DNA of 64,000 nt from Archangium lansingense (GTDB lineage Bacteria > Myxococcota > Myxococcia > Myxococcales > Myxococcaceae), in NCBI RefSeq assembly GCF_026626635.1, contig NZ_JAPNKA010000001.1:4712001-4776000 (forward strand), given 5' to 3'. The notes under the pieces were generated by a model that was not told the origin of the DNA, ran no database searches, and saw only the letters and a list, made by a program, of their open reading frames with translations. The position numbers were made by a program, and so were the translations under genes. Below are positions 41,701 through 50,606 of the stretch, piece after piece (within the stretch, counting starts at the first letter, position 1; the number at the start of each line of letters is the position of its first letter).

Positions 41701-42954
41701 ATGGAGACCGGGGACGGTAGCGTGCCAGGAGCAGCGGAGCGTGTGGTGGGCGGTGCTGCGGTGGCCGTCCCTGGGGAACCGTTGGGTCGGCTCTTCCTGC
41801 GCTTCCTGCACTTCGGGCTGCTCGCCTGGGGCGGGCCGGTGGCGCAGATCGCGATGATCCGCCACGACCTGGTGGAGAAGGAGAAGTGGGTCACCCGCGA
41901 GCACTTCAACCGGGTGCTGGCGGTGTACCAGGTGTTGCCGGGCCCCGAGGCGCATGAGCTGTGCGTCTACTTTGGGATGCGCTCGCGCGGCCGGGTGGGC
42001 GGACTGCTCGCGGGGCTGGGTTTCATGCTGCCGGGCTTCGTGCTGATGCTCGGCCTCACGTGGCTCTACCTTCGCTACGGGCTGGAATCAGCATGGGTGG
42101 GGACCGTGTTCGGTGCCGTGCAGGCCGCCGTGGCGGCGCTCATCGTCCGGGCGGTGGCACGCATCGGGCAGCATGCCCTCACGGACCGCTGGCTGTGGGG
42201 CGTGGCCGTGCTCGCCGCGCTCGCGCAGGGGGCGGGGGTGCACTTCGCTTTCTCGCTCGTGGCCGCGGGCCTCATCGTCATGCTAGCGAGGAGGGGGCTC
42301 CGGCTGCCGGCCCTGGTGCTCGCTGGGGCCTGCGGAGTGGCGGTGGCCGTGTTCCTCGTGCTCCACGGTTTCGCGCCCATGGGCGCTGGCGGAGCGGACG
42401 TGGGACAAGGCGTTGTCCGGGGGCAGCCCTCGCAACTGGAGCTGCTGTGGTCGGGCCTGCGCAGCGGGATGCTGACCTTCGGAGGCGCGTATACCGTCAT
42501 CCCCTTCCTCCAGCGCGACGCGGTGGTGGCGGGGGCGTGGATGACCAACGCGCAATTCCTCGATGGGCTCGCGCTCTCCGGGCTCATCCCCGCGCCGCTC
42601 ATCATCTTCTCCACCTTCGTGGGCTACCTTGGCGGCGGACTGCTCGGGGCGGTGGTGATGACGGTGGGCATCTTCTCACCAGCCTTCGCCTTCACGCTCC
42701 TCGGTCATGACTTCTTCGAGCGGGTGCTGCATCACCCCCGCTTCCGGTCCTTCCTCGACGGGGTGACAGCGGGGGTGGTGGGGCTCATCGCCGCGACCAC
42801 GCTGGGGCTGCTGCGTGCCGGCCTCACCAGCCTCGCCACCGTGGCCCTCTTCGCCGTGGCCCTTGGGGTGCTCTTCCGGTGGCACTCGAAGTTCCTCGTG
42901 CCTCTGGTCATCGTCGGGGCGGCGGTGGCGGGCCTCTTGCTCCAGATGGCATGA
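41701..42954 (+). CDS. chrA: Chromate transporter, long-chain ChrA
   Basis: A 417-aa inner-membrane transporter with two homologous CHR halves (about residues 20-200 and 235-410) and 10-12 hydrophobic segments. Family motifs are FLHFGLLAWGGPVAQIAMI near the N-terminus and GPEAHELCVYFG; the second half has RSGMLTFGGAYTVIPFLQ and GLIPAPLIIFSTFVGYLGGG. Long ChrA proteins export chromate with protons. Ten bases separate it from the superoxide dismutase, and chromate reduction produces superoxide, so the pairing makes sense. A fragment of an unrelated transporter starts right at its stop codon on the other strand. Confidence 0.9.
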   Translation: METGDGSVPGAAERVVGGAAVAVPGEPLGRLFLRFLHFGLLAWGGPVAQIAMIRHDLVEKEKWVTREHFNRVLAVYQVLPGPEAHELCVYFGMRSRGRVGGLLAGLGFMLPGFVLMLGLTWLYLRYGLESAWVGTVFGAVQAAVAALIVRAVARIGQHALTDRWLWGVAVLAALAQGAGVHFAFSLVAAGLIVMLARRGLRLPALVLAGACGVAVAVFLVLHGFAPMGAGGADVGQGVVRGQPSQLELLWSGLRSGMLTFGGAYTVIPFLQRDAVVAGAWMTNAQFLDGLALSGLIPAPLIIFSTFVGYLGGGLLGAVVMTVGIFSPAFAFTLLGHDFFERVLHHPRFRSFLDGVTAGVVGLIAATTLGLLRAGLTSLATVALFAVALGVLFRWHSKFLVPLVIVGAAVAGLLLQMA

Positions 42955-43069
42955 CCGGGAGGGGGCCGCTCGTGGGCAGGAGCAGCTTGAACAGCGGCGC
43001 GCTCAGGCCGAAAAGGGCCGCCGCCCCGAGACCCATCAAGGCCCCCTTCACCTCCGGGGATATGGACAT
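42955..43069 (-). pseudogene. Remnant of an EamA/DMT-family transporter (N-terminus only)
   Basis: Read on the minus strand from ATG 43069, the frame gives about 38 residues that match the first membrane segment of EamA (drug/metabolite) transporters: MSISPEVKGALMGLGAAALF, then GLSAPLFKLLLPTSGPLP. Beyond the chrA stop at 42954 the similarity ends. It faces away from blaI, next to the BlaI-type operator. The natural reading is that a divergent transporter gene was cut by the arrival of the chrA side. Family assignment rests on one segment only. Confidence 0.5.
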
Positions 43070-43110
43070 CGTGCGGACCCTCCTTGGGCGTGAGAGCGAT
43101 GTGGCCCCGG

Positions 43111-43127
43111 TACTATTGATGGTAGTA
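43111..43127. promoter_or_regulatory. BlaI-type operator 1, before blaI
   Basis: TACTATTGATGGTAGTA contains the inverted repeat TACTA/TAGTA and lies 28 bases before the blaI start. The same 17-base pattern, TACTAT-N5-GTAGTA, recurs at 44584-44600. It resembles the dyad sites of BlaI/MecI/CopY repressors (TACA/TGTA cores), so autorepression is likely. TACTAT could also serve as the -10 element. Confidence 0.6.
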
Positions 43128-43154
43128 GCAGGCCAGGGCTTAGATGAAGGCATC

Positions 43155-43547
43155 GTGAAGAAGCGCACCTGGGAACCGCTGGGCCACCTGGAAGCAGCCG
43201 TGATGGAGGTCGTCTGGGCCCGTGCCCCGGTCACCGCTCGCGAGGTGTGCGACCGGATGACGGGGGCCGAGGAACGGGCCTATACGACCATCATGACGAC
43301 CATGGACCGGCTCCACCGTAAGGGGCTGCTCGTCCGTGAGAAGGACGGTCTGGCCTGGCGGTACGCGCCCGCGCTCGGCAAGGCCGAATTCGAGAAGGCG
43401 CTCGCGGACGGCCTGGCGGCGGAGATCCTCCATGCCCACGGCGAGGTCGCGCTCTCGGCCTTTGTCGATGCAACGGCCGAGGTCGATGAGGGGCTACTCG
43501 ACCGGTTGGCGCAAATCATCGCACAGCGGCGCAAGGGGCGTAGGTAA
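43155..43547 (+). CDS. BlaI/MecI/CopY-family repressor
   Basis: A 130-aa winged-helix repressor. The pattern matches BlaI: WEPLGHLEAAVMEVVWARAP, VTAREVCDRM, then AYTTIMTTMDRLHRKGLLVRE (recognition helix and wing), and a C-terminal dimerisation helix region. In classical systems the partner M56 receptor triggers cleavage of the repressor between wing and dimer domain. The start is the GTG at 43155 with GAAGG just before it; the frame upstream to 42879 is non-coding. It overlaps the M56 gene by one base (TAATG), so the two are coupled. Confidence 0.85.
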   Translation: MKKRTWEPLGHLEAAVMEVVWARAPVTAREVCDRMTGAEERAYTTIMTTMDRLHRKGLLVREKDGLAWRYAPALGKAEFEKALADGLAAEILHAHGEVALSAFVDATAEVDEGLLDRLAQIIAQRRKGRR

Positions 43548-44533
43548 TGGCTGCCTTGGCCTTCCTCCTGGAGTGTGCGGCGACGGCGGCCCTCATCGGG
43601 ATGGCTGTTTCGCTGCTGGTATGGCCGGCGCTCCTGGCCCTCCGAGGCCGGGGGTTGCGGCGTGTTCCGGCGCTCCGGGCGGATCTGGCCTTCGTGCTCG
43701 GCACGCTCCCCGCCCTGGTCTCGATGGCGATGGTGGCCGCCGCGGTTGCGCCTCCGCTCGCCGCGGCAGTGGGTCTCGCGGCTGACCACTGCCTGGGGCA
43801 TGGGCATCATGTACACCTCTGCTTCCTCCACTCGACGCATGTGAGGCCCCTGCTCGCGGCGGTGGGGGCCTTCGCGCTCGCCGTGTTCCTCTTCCGTGCC
43901 GGTGGGGTTGTCCTTCGGGTGCTGCGGATGCGGGAGCGGCTGTCTGCCCTCGAGTCGCTCGGCACCCCGCGCCCGGGGCGCTTCCCCATCGTCGCCGTCC
44001 CCGGGGCTCCGCAGCTCTGCCATGCGGCCGGATTCGTGCGCGGGCGCATCCTGCTTTCAGCCAGTCTGGAGGAGTCGCTCACCCCGACGGAGCTGCGTTC
44101 GGCACTGGCGCACGAGGAGGCTCACCTGCGCCGTCGAGATCCGTTGCTTGGGCTGCTCCTCGGTGTGGCGGGGCTCTTCGCCGCGCCGCTCTTCGCCCGG
44201 GCCTGCGCCGCCGTCTACCAGACGGCCGCGGAGGAGGCGTGCGATGCCGAAGCGGCAGCGGCGATGGGCGATGGCGGGCTGGTGGCGGGCGCGCTCGTCA
44301 AGGTGGCGGCTCTCCAGCGGCGGGTGTCCCACGTAGCAGGGGAGGCACCTGCCTTTGGGGCGCTCGCTCTGGAGCGCCGTGTCCGGCTCCTGCTCGATGA
44401 AGAGGCGCGAGCCTCCACGGCGCACGCCCTTCGAGTCGCCGGAGCCGTGGCCCTCGCGGCCGGGTTGTTCGCATTCGCTCACACCGCCTTCCTCCACCAT
44501 GCGGTGGAGACGGCCCTCCATCTCCTCTTTTGA
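43547..44533 (+). CDS. M56-family membrane metallopeptidase with His/Cys-rich loop (BlaR1-like receptor)
   Basis: A 328-aa integral-membrane zinc peptidase of the BlaR1/MecR1 family. It has hydrophobic segments at about 5-30, 45-75 and 105-125, and the zinc motif HEEAH in SALAHEEAHLRRRDPL (about residue 186) with a second ligand region in EEACDAEAA. A final segment lies near the C-terminus. It lacks the extracellular penicillin-binding domain of BlaR1. Instead, the loop at about residues 79-97 (DHCLGHGHHVHLCFLHSTH) has seven His and two Cys, suggesting metal sensing. Coupled to blaI and followed by metal-efflux genes, it likely senses metal and inactivates the repressor. This role is inferred. 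Confidence 0.82.
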   Translation: MAALAFLLECAATAALIGMAVSLLVWPALLALRGRGLRRVPALRADLAFVLGTLPALVSMAMVAAAVAPPLAAAVGLAADHCLGHGHHVHLCFLHSTHVRPLLAAVGAFALAVFLFRAGGVVLRVLRMRERLSALESLGTPRPGRFPIVAVPGAPQLCHAAGFVRGRILLSASLEESLTPTELRSALAHEEAHLRRRDPLLGLLLGVAGLFAAPLFARACAAVYQTAAEEACDAEAAAAMGDGGLVAGALVKVAALQRRVSHVAGEAPAFGALALERRVRLLLDEEARASTAHALRVAGAVALAAGLFAFAHTAFLHHAVETALHLLF

Positions 44534-44545
44534 GAGCCCCAGGCC

Positions 44546-45835
44546 ATGTGCATGCGCTCGCATCCTCGGAGTCCGGCTTCAGCTACTATCCCAGGTAGTA
44601 TGGCCCTCCTGCTGCTGGCCGCCACGGCCGTGGCCCAGCCCGCGCTCGACGAATCGCAATACGTGGAGCGGGTTCTCACCGGGAGCCTGGAGGCCCGCGT
44701 CGCCGAGCTCGAAGCCGCGCTCGGCCGTGCCGAAGCCGTGGGCGTCGGCTTGTGGCCCAACCCTGAGCTGGGGTGGGAGCGCCAGAAGACGACCTCCGGA
44801 ACACGGGATGGGGAGAGCCAGGATGTGCTGGTGGCCTCCATCCCCTTGGTGCTCTCCGGACGGCTGGGGTTGGAGGTCGAGGCAGCGGACCGGAACACGA
44901 GGGCTGCCGAGGCGCGGCACGAGTGGGCCCGGGCCGGTTTGCGACATGAGGCGACGCGGGCCTTCTCCGCGGTGCTGGCGGCTCGGGAGCGCCGGAGCAT
45001 TCTGGAGCAGTCCCTCGCCGAGTTGCGGCGCCTGACCGAGGCCGTCGCCACCCGCGAGAGGGCCGGAGAGGCAGCGGGCTATGACCGGCTGCGCATCGAG
45101 CTGGAGGCGGCGACAGTGCAGGATGCCCTGCGCGGCGCCGTATTGGACGAGCACCAGGCTGAAGCCCAGGCGCTGCGGCTCCTCGGGCCTGGGGTGGCGG
45201 TGCTTCCCCCGTTCGAGGGCTCGCTTCTGGTGGAACGGCCCCTGCCGGACGGGGCCTCTCTGCTGGCGGAGCTCGGGGAACGGCGTGGCGACCTGCGCGC
45301 CCTCGCGCTCGAAGCCAGTGGCGCGGAGGCCTCCCGGCGTGCGGCGGGCCGGGGTTGGATTCCGGAGCCTACCGTCCGCGCGGGCGCGCAATTCCTCGAC
45401 GTGGGACTGCCGGGGGCCGGAGTGGGGTACGTGGTTGGCGTGGGACTGCCGCTGCCTCTCTTCGACCGGCGGCAGGGCGAGGCGGCCAGGGCGGAAGCGC
45501 GCCGGGGGCTCGCCGAGGCACGCCGTGCGGCACTCGTCCACGAAGCACGGACCCGGCTCGCGGTTGTTCTCGAGGCTGTGTCCGGCTGGCGGGAGAGACA
45601 GGCGCGGCACCGGACCGAGGTGCTCGGGCGTGCTCAGGAGCTGCGCCAGATCGCCGCGACTGCCTACCGGGGTGGAAGTGCCGAGCTCCTCGTCCTGGTC
45701 GATGCCGAGCGCGCCGCCCGTGAGGCACGGCTGACCGCTGTCGAGCTGGCGGTGTCCCTGGTCGAGGCAGAGACAGCCCTTCTTCTTCTCGCGGGTGCCT
45801 ATGACGGCGCCACATCTCGGAGTGCCACCCGATGA
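44546..45835 (+). CDS. TolC-family outer-membrane channel of a metal efflux system (CzcC/CusC type)
   Basis: A 429-aa (or 411-aa) TolC-type protein: signal peptide (ALLLLAATAVAQPALDE), then two OEP repeats (LEARVAELEAALGRAEAVGVGLWPNPELGWER opening, EARRGLAEARRAALVHEA coiled coil, ending LSLVEAETALLLLAG). It forms the outer-membrane exit of the tripartite pump encoded by the next two genes, overlapping the adaptor gene by four bases (ATGA). The start is uncertain: ATG 44546 and ATG 44552 give a charged n-region, whereas ATG 44600 sits at the end of a BlaI-type operator and would give a nearly leaderless mRNA. I list the longest form. Confidence 0.8.
   Translation: MCMRSHPRSPASATIPGSMALLLLAATAVAQPALDESQYVERVLTGSLEARVAELEAALGRAEAVGVGLWPNPELGWERQKTTSGTRDGESQDVLVASIPLVLSGRLGLEVEAADRNTRAAEARHEWARAGLRHEATRAFSAVLAARERRSILEQSLAELRRLTEAVATRERAGEAAGYDRLRIELEAATVQDALRGAVLDEHQAEAQALRLLGPGVAVLPPFEGSLLVERPLPDGASLLAELGERRGDLRALALEASGAEASRRAAGRGWIPEPTVRAGAQFLDVGLPGAGVGYVVGVGLPLPLFDRRQGEAARAEARRGLAEARRAALVHEARTRLAVVLEAVSGWRERQARHRTEVLGRAQELRQIAATAYRGGSAELLVLVDAERAAREARLTAVELAVSLVEAETALLLLAGAYDGATSRSATR
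44584..44600. promoter_or_regulatory. BlaI-type operator 2, at the start of the efflux genes
   Basis: TACTATCCCAGGTAGTA has the same 17-base TACTAT-N5-GTAGTA pattern as the site before blaI (43111-43127). It overlaps the possible ATG at 44600. Repeated exact half-sites 1.5 kb apart argue for one repressor controlling both the regulator pair and the pump. Confidence 0.65.
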
Positions 45836-47454
45836 GCCGCTCCCTCCTTCTCGTCCTCTCCCTGGCGTGCATGCTCGCCTGCAAGCGCGACCATGAGCAC
45901 GGCGCTGGACAAGGTCATGAGCACGGCGCCGGACAAGGACATGAGCATGGCCACGAGCACGGCGCCGCCGCCGAGCCGGAGCGCCCGGATGAATCCGTCA
46001 CCGTCTACCAGGACGGCCTGGAGCTCTTCATGGAGTACCCAGCGTTCGTGGTGGGCCAGCCCTCGCCCCTGGTGGCTCACTTCACGGATGCGCGTGACCC
46101 CAACGGTTTCCACGTGGTGACCAAGGGGCGCGTGACGGCCACCTTGCGCTACGCGGATGGCTCGGAGGAGCGCTTCGTCGCCGAGAAGCTCCTGCGCGAC
46201 GGCATCTTCAAGCCGGAGGTGCGGCCCACGAAGGCGGGGGAGGGCATGCTTACCCTGCGGCTCGAGGGCGAGCAGGTGTCGGGCACCGTGGACGTGGGCA
46301 AGGTGGTGGTGCACCCCACCGTCGCCGGGGCCGTGGCCGCCGCGCCTCCCGAGGCGGTGGGTGAGGCCACCGTGGGCTTCCTCAAGGAGCAGCAGTGGAA
46401 GACGCAATACGCGACGGCGCCTGCCGAGCCGCGTGTCCTCCAGGGTGGAGTGCGCGCCAATGGTGAGCTGAAGCCCGTGGCGGGCCAGTTCGCGGAGCTG
46501 TCCGCTCCGGTGGCCGGGCGCATCTCCGTGGGGGACAAGGTGGTGCACCTGGGGCAGCGCGTCCGCAAGGGCGAGGTGCTCGTGCGGCTGCTGCCCACCA
46601 GCTCGGCGAGCGGTACGGACCTGGCCTCCTTGGAGATGGAGGCGGCGCGGGCCCGGGCGGAGCTGGGCCTGGCGGAGCGGGAGGTGAAGCGCGCCGAGGA
46701 GATGTTCGCGGGCAAGGCCATTCCCGAGAAGCAGCTCGATGCGGCCCGGGTGGCGCAGGAGGTGGCGGCGGCGCGGGTAGCGGCCACCGAGCGCCAGCTC
46801 GCGCTCTATCGCAGTACCCAGAGCGGGTTGGCAGCGGGCCCTGGCGGTGCGGCCTTCGAGCTGCGCTCTCCGGTGGACGGGGTGGTGTCCTTCGCGGAGG
46901 TCATCCCCGGGGCGGTGGTGGAGGCGGGAAGGCTCCTCGTGTCGGTGATCAACCCCGAGCGGCTGTGGCTGGAGGCCCGCGTGTTCGAGGCGGACGCGCC
47001 CAAGGTGGAGCGCTCGTCCGGGGCTTCCTTCTCCGTGGCGGGCTTCGAGCACGAGTTCACCGTGGACGAGAAGACGGGGCGCCGGGTCGCGGTGGGTGCG
47101 GTGGTGGACAAGGCGACGCGCACGGTGCCGGTCATCTTCGAGCTGCCCAACCCCGACGGTGTCCTCAAGCCGGGCATGTTCGCCAAGGTCACGCTCTACA
47201 CCGGGCAGACGGTGCGCGGGGTGGCCATCCCCGAGTCGGCCCTGGTGGACGACAACGGCAGGCCCACCGTCTACGTCATGGAAGGGGGCGAGTCCTTCTT
47301 CAAGCGCGCCATCCGGCCTGGCGTCCGCTCCGGCGGCTACGTCCAGGTGCTCGAGGGCGTGAAGGAGGGTGAGCGGGTCGTCTCCCGCGGCGCCTACGAA
47401 ATCAAGCTGTCCACCGCCACAGGGGCCATCCCCGAGCACGGCCACCAGCACTGA
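45832..47454 (+). CDS. Metal-efflux RND periplasmic adaptor (CzcB/CusB type), His-rich N-terminus
   Basis: A 540-aa membrane-fusion protein. A lipobox-like LSLACMLAC ends the signal peptide. Next is a His-rich tail of HEHG repeats (about residues 22-45, about 8 His), followed by an extra Ig-like N-terminal domain (about 55-165). The adaptor core is barrel/lipoyl/hairpin (VAGRISVGDKVVHLGQRV, coiled coil AELGLAEREVKRAEEMF, return lipoyl RSPVDGVVSFAEVIPGAVV, barrel and membrane-proximal domain). It bridges the RND pump and the TolC channel. The His-rich part fits zinc, copper, nickel or cobalt binding. Confidence 0.87.
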   Translation: MSRSLLLVLSLACMLACKRDHEHGAGQGHEHGAGQGHEHGHEHGAAAEPERPDESVTVYQDGLELFMEYPAFVVGQPSPLVAHFTDARDPNGFHVVTKGRVTATLRYADGSEERFVAEKLLRDGIFKPEVRPTKAGEGMLTLRLEGEQVSGTVDVGKVVVHPTVAGAVAAAPPEAVGEATVGFLKEQQWKTQYATAPAEPRVLQGGVRANGELKPVAGQFAELSAPVAGRISVGDKVVHLGQRVRKGEVLVRLLPTSSASGTDLASLEMEAARARAELGLAEREVKRAEEMFAGKAIPEKQLDAARVAQEVAAARVAATERQLALYRSTQSGLAAGPGGAAFELRSPVDGVVSFAEVIPGAVVEAGRLLVSVINPERLWLEARVFEADAPKVERSSGASFSVAGFEHEFTVDEKTGRRVAVGAVVDKATRTVPVIFELPNPDGVLKPGMFAKVTLYTGQTVRGVAIPESALVDDNGRPTVYVMEGGESFFKRAIRPGVRSGGYVQVLEGVKEGERVVSRGAYEIKLSTATGAIPEHGHQH

Positions 47455-47471
47455 GCCGGAGTCCTACGACG

Positions 47472-50400
47472 ATGAATCGTCTCATCCGCTGGTCCATCGA
47501 CAACCGCTTGCTGGTGGTAGCGGCCTCCGTGCTGCTGCTCGTCCTTGGGGTGGAGACCACCCGGAAGATGCCAGTGGACGTCTTCCCGGACCTCACCGCG
47601 CCCACCGTCACGGTCATCACCGAGGCGCATGGCCTGGCGCCCGAGGAAGTGGAGACGCTCGTCACCTTCCCCATCGAGACGTCGGTGAATGGTTCCACGG
47701 GCGTGCGTCGGGTGCGCTCGGCGTCCGCAGTAGGCATCTCCATCGTCTGGGTGGAGTTCGACTGGGGCACCGACATCTACACCGCCCGGCAGGTGGTGAA
47801 CGAGAAGCTGCAACTCGTCGCCTCGCAGCTGCCAGCGGACGTGCCGCCCCCCACCCTGGCACCCATCTCCTCGGTGATGGGGGAAATCCTCTTCCTGTCT
47901 GTTTCCTGGAACAAGGACGCGCTGGCGCGGGATGCGGCCGGGCGTGAGGCGCAGATGATGGAGGCGAGGAGCGCGGCGGACTGGGTGCTGCGCAAGCGCC
48001 TGCTGTCGGTGGCGGGCGTCTCCCAGGTGGTGCCCATTGGCGGGTCGGTGAAGCAGTACCAGGTGCTGCTGCGGCCCGAGTCGCTCCAGGCGCTCCAGGT
48101 CAGCTTCGAGCAGGTGGCGCATGCGCTGCGGACGACGAACCAGAACTCCTCTGGCGGCTTCTACGTGGAGGGCGGGCAGGAGTACTTGTTGCGGGCCGTG
48201 GGGCGGGCGCAGGGCGTGCAGGACGTCGCCAACACAGTCGTTACCGTGCGCGCGGGCCAGCCCATCACCGTGGGGCAGGTGGCGGACGTGAGGGTGGGGC
48301 CCAAGCCCAAGCGTGGCGAGGGGAGTGCCAACGCGGAGCCCGCCGTCATCCTCGCGGTGATGAAGCAGCCGGACGCCAACACGCTGGAGCTCACCCGGCG
48401 CCTGGACGCGGTGCTGGACGACATCCAGCGTACCCTTCCCCAGGGCCTGGTCATCAACCGCGACATCTTCCGGCAGTCGGACTTCATCTCGGTGGCGGTG
48501 CACAACGTGTCCGTGGCGCTCCGCGACGGCGCCATCCTCGTGGCCGTCATCCTGCTCGTGTTTTTGATGAACCTGCGGGCGACGTTCATCTCGCTCATGG
48601 CCATTCCGTTGTCGCTGGTGGTGGCGGTGCTGGCGCTGAAGGCCTTTGGCGTCACGCTCAACACCATGACCATCGGCGGGCTGACCATTGCCATTGGGGC
48701 ACTGGTGGACGACGCCATCATCGATGTGGAGAACGTCTTCCGGCGCCTGCGGGAGAATGCGCACCTGCCCGAGGGGCAGCGCCGGTCCGCCTTCGAGGTC
48801 ATCTACCGGGCCTCGGTGGAGGTGCGCAGCTCCATCGTCTTCGCCACCCTCATCATCGTCCTCGTCTTCGTGCCGCTCTTCTTCCTCTCGGGGCTGGAGG
48901 GGCGGATGCTGGCGCCGCTGGGGTTGGCGTACATCGTGGCCATCACCGCGTCACTGGTTGTAGCGGTGACAGTCACCCCCGCGCTGTGCGCGTACCTGCT
49001 GCCCAGGGCTCGCTCGTTGGGCCACGAGGAAGGGCTGGTGCTGCGCTGGCTGAAGGCGCGCTACCAGCCGCTCCTCGCGTGGGCGTTGGCTCGGCCGAAG
49101 GCCATCCTGGCGGGAGCCGGCCTGGCCTTCCTGGCCACGCTCGCCATCGTCCCGTTCCTCGGGCGCTCCTTCCTGCCCGAGTTCAACGAGGGCACGCTCA
49201 CCCTCAACGTCGTCACCTTGCCGGGCACTTCGCTGGAGGAGTCGGACAAGCTCGGCCGGCGGGTGGAGCAGGCGCTGCTGGCCATCCCCGAGGTGGTCTC
49301 TACCTCCCGACGCACGGGCCGCGCGGAGCTGGACGAGCACGCCCAGGACGTCAACGCGGCGGAGCTCGACGTGAGCCTGGACTTCTCCAAGAGCCACCGC
49401 GGCAAGGAGGAGCTGCTGGAAGCGATGCGCAAGTCGCTCGCCCAGGTGCCGGGGGCCGTCATCACCATCGGCCAGCCGCTCTCCCACCGCATCGACCACA
49501 TGCTCTCGGGCTCCCGGTCCGCCATCGCGCTGAAGCTCTTCGGGGATGACCTGGACAAGCTGCGCGAGCTGGCCGAACGGGTGAAGAAGGTGGCCGAGGG
49601 CACCCCGGGGGCGGTGGACGTCTCCATCGAGCAGCAGGTGGACATCCCCGAGCTGGAGATTCGCACCGACCGGGACGCCGTGGCGCGCTATGGACTCACC
49701 ACGGGCGAAGTGGCCGAGGCGGTGGAGCGGGCCTTTGCCGGGCAGACGGTGAGCTCGGTGTTGGAAGGCCAGCGCGCGGTGGACCTGGTGGTGCGCCTGG
49801 ACGACGCCTCTCGGGCAGACCTGGATGCCATTGCCTCCACGCTCATCGACACCCCCGCGGGGCCTCGCATCCCGCTGAAGATGCTGGCGACCCTCACGCG
49901 CGAGTCTGGCCCCAACACCATCAGCCGCGAGGGAGTGCAGCGCAAGATGGTGGTGCAGGCCAACGTGGCGGGGCGGGACCTGTCCGCCGTCGTAGACGAC
50001 CTGAAGGCCCGCGTCTCCCGCGAGGTGCCGTTTCCCGAGGGGTACTACGTTGTCTATGGCGGCCAGTTCGAGAGCGCCGAGGAAGCGGCCCGCAGCATCG
50101 CCCTGCTCAGCGTGGGGGTGGTGGTGGGCATCTTCCTGCTGCTGGTGGTGGCCTTTGCCTCGGTGCGCAACGCGCTCCTCACGCTCATCAACCTGCCGCT
50201 GGCGCTCATCGGCGGAGTGGTGGCGGTGGCGCTCACTTCCGGGGTGGTGAGCGTGGCCTCGCTGGTGGGGTTCATCACGCTGTTCGGCATCGCCACGCGC
50301 AACGGCATCCTCATGGTGAGCCACTTCGAGCACCTGATGACGGAGGAGGGGAAGAGCCTCCCTGAAGCGGTGGTGCAGGGCTCGATGGAGCGTCTGGCGC

Positions 50401-50606
50401 CCATCCTCATGACGGCGTTGTGCGCGGGGCTCGCGCTGGTGCCGCTCGTCATCGCCGGGGGCGAGGCGGGCAATGAGATTCAGGCTCCCATGGGAGTGGT
50501 CATCCTGGGCGGTCTGCTCTCCTCCACCTTCCTCAACATGCTGGTGGTGCCGGTGCTCTTCCAGCTCTACGGCAGGCCACCCATGGCTCGGGCGGCCCTG
50601 GATTAG
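47472..50606 (+). CDS. Heavy-metal efflux RND pump (CzcA/CusA family)
   Basis: A 1044-aa inner-membrane proton/metal antiporter of the HME-RND family. The N-terminus MNRLIRWSIDNRLLVV and the PVDVFPDLTAPTVTVITEA block are typical of CzcA/CusA. It has twelve membrane segments and two large periplasmic loops (about residues 33-340 and 565-865). The charged membrane segment 4 reads GALVDDAIIDVENVF, with the Asp and Glu of the proton relay. The C-terminus includes LFGIATRNGILMVSHFEHLM. It takes metal from the periplasm or membrane and expels it through the adaptor and channel above. The metal cannot be decided (zinc/cobalt/cadmium or copper/silver). Confidence 0.92.
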   Translation: MNRLIRWSIDNRLLVVAASVLLLVLGVETTRKMPVDVFPDLTAPTVTVITEAHGLAPEEVETLVTFPIETSVNGSTGVRRVRSASAVGISIVWVEFDWGTDIYTARQVVNEKLQLVASQLPADVPPPTLAPISSVMGEILFLSVSWNKDALARDAAGREAQMMEARSAADWVLRKRLLSVAGVSQVVPIGGSVKQYQVLLRPESLQALQVSFEQVAHALRTTNQNSSGGFYVEGGQEYLLRAVGRAQGVQDVANTVVTVRAGQPITVGQVADVRVGPKPKRGEGSANAEPAVILAVMKQPDANTLELTRRLDAVLDDIQRTLPQGLVINRDIFRQSDFISVAVHNVSVALRDGAILVAVILLVFLMNLRATFISLMAIPLSLVVAVLALKAFGVTLNTMTIGGLTIAIGALVDDAIIDVENVFRRLRENAHLPEGQRRSAFEVIYRASVEVRSSIVFATLIIVLVFVPLFFLSGLEGRMLAPLGLAYIVAITASLVVAVTVTPALCAYLLPRARSLGHEEGLVLRWLKARYQPLLAWALARPKAILAGAGLAFLATLAIVPFLGRSFLPEFNEGTLTLNVVTLPGTSLEESDKLGRRVEQALLAIPEVVSTSRRTGRAELDEHAQDVNAAELDVSLDFSKSHRGKEELLEAMRKSLAQVPGAVITIGQPLSHRIDHMLSGSRSAIALKLFGDDLDKLRELAERVKKVAEGTPGAVDVSIEQQVDIPELEIRTDRDAVARYGLTTGEVAEAVERAFAGQTVSSVLEGQRAVDLVVRLDDASRADLDAIASTLIDTPAGPRIPLKMLATLTRESGPNTISREGVQRKMVVQANVAGRDLSAVVDDLKARVSREVPFPEGYYVVYGGQFESAEEAARSIALLSVGVVVGIFLLLVVAFASVRNALLTLINLPLALIGGVVAVALTSGVVSVASLVGFITLFGIATRNGILMVSHFEHLMTEEGKSLPEAVVQGSMERLAPILMTALCAGLALVPLVIAGGEAGNEIQAPMGVVILGGLLSSTFLNMLVVPVLFQLYGRPPMARAALD

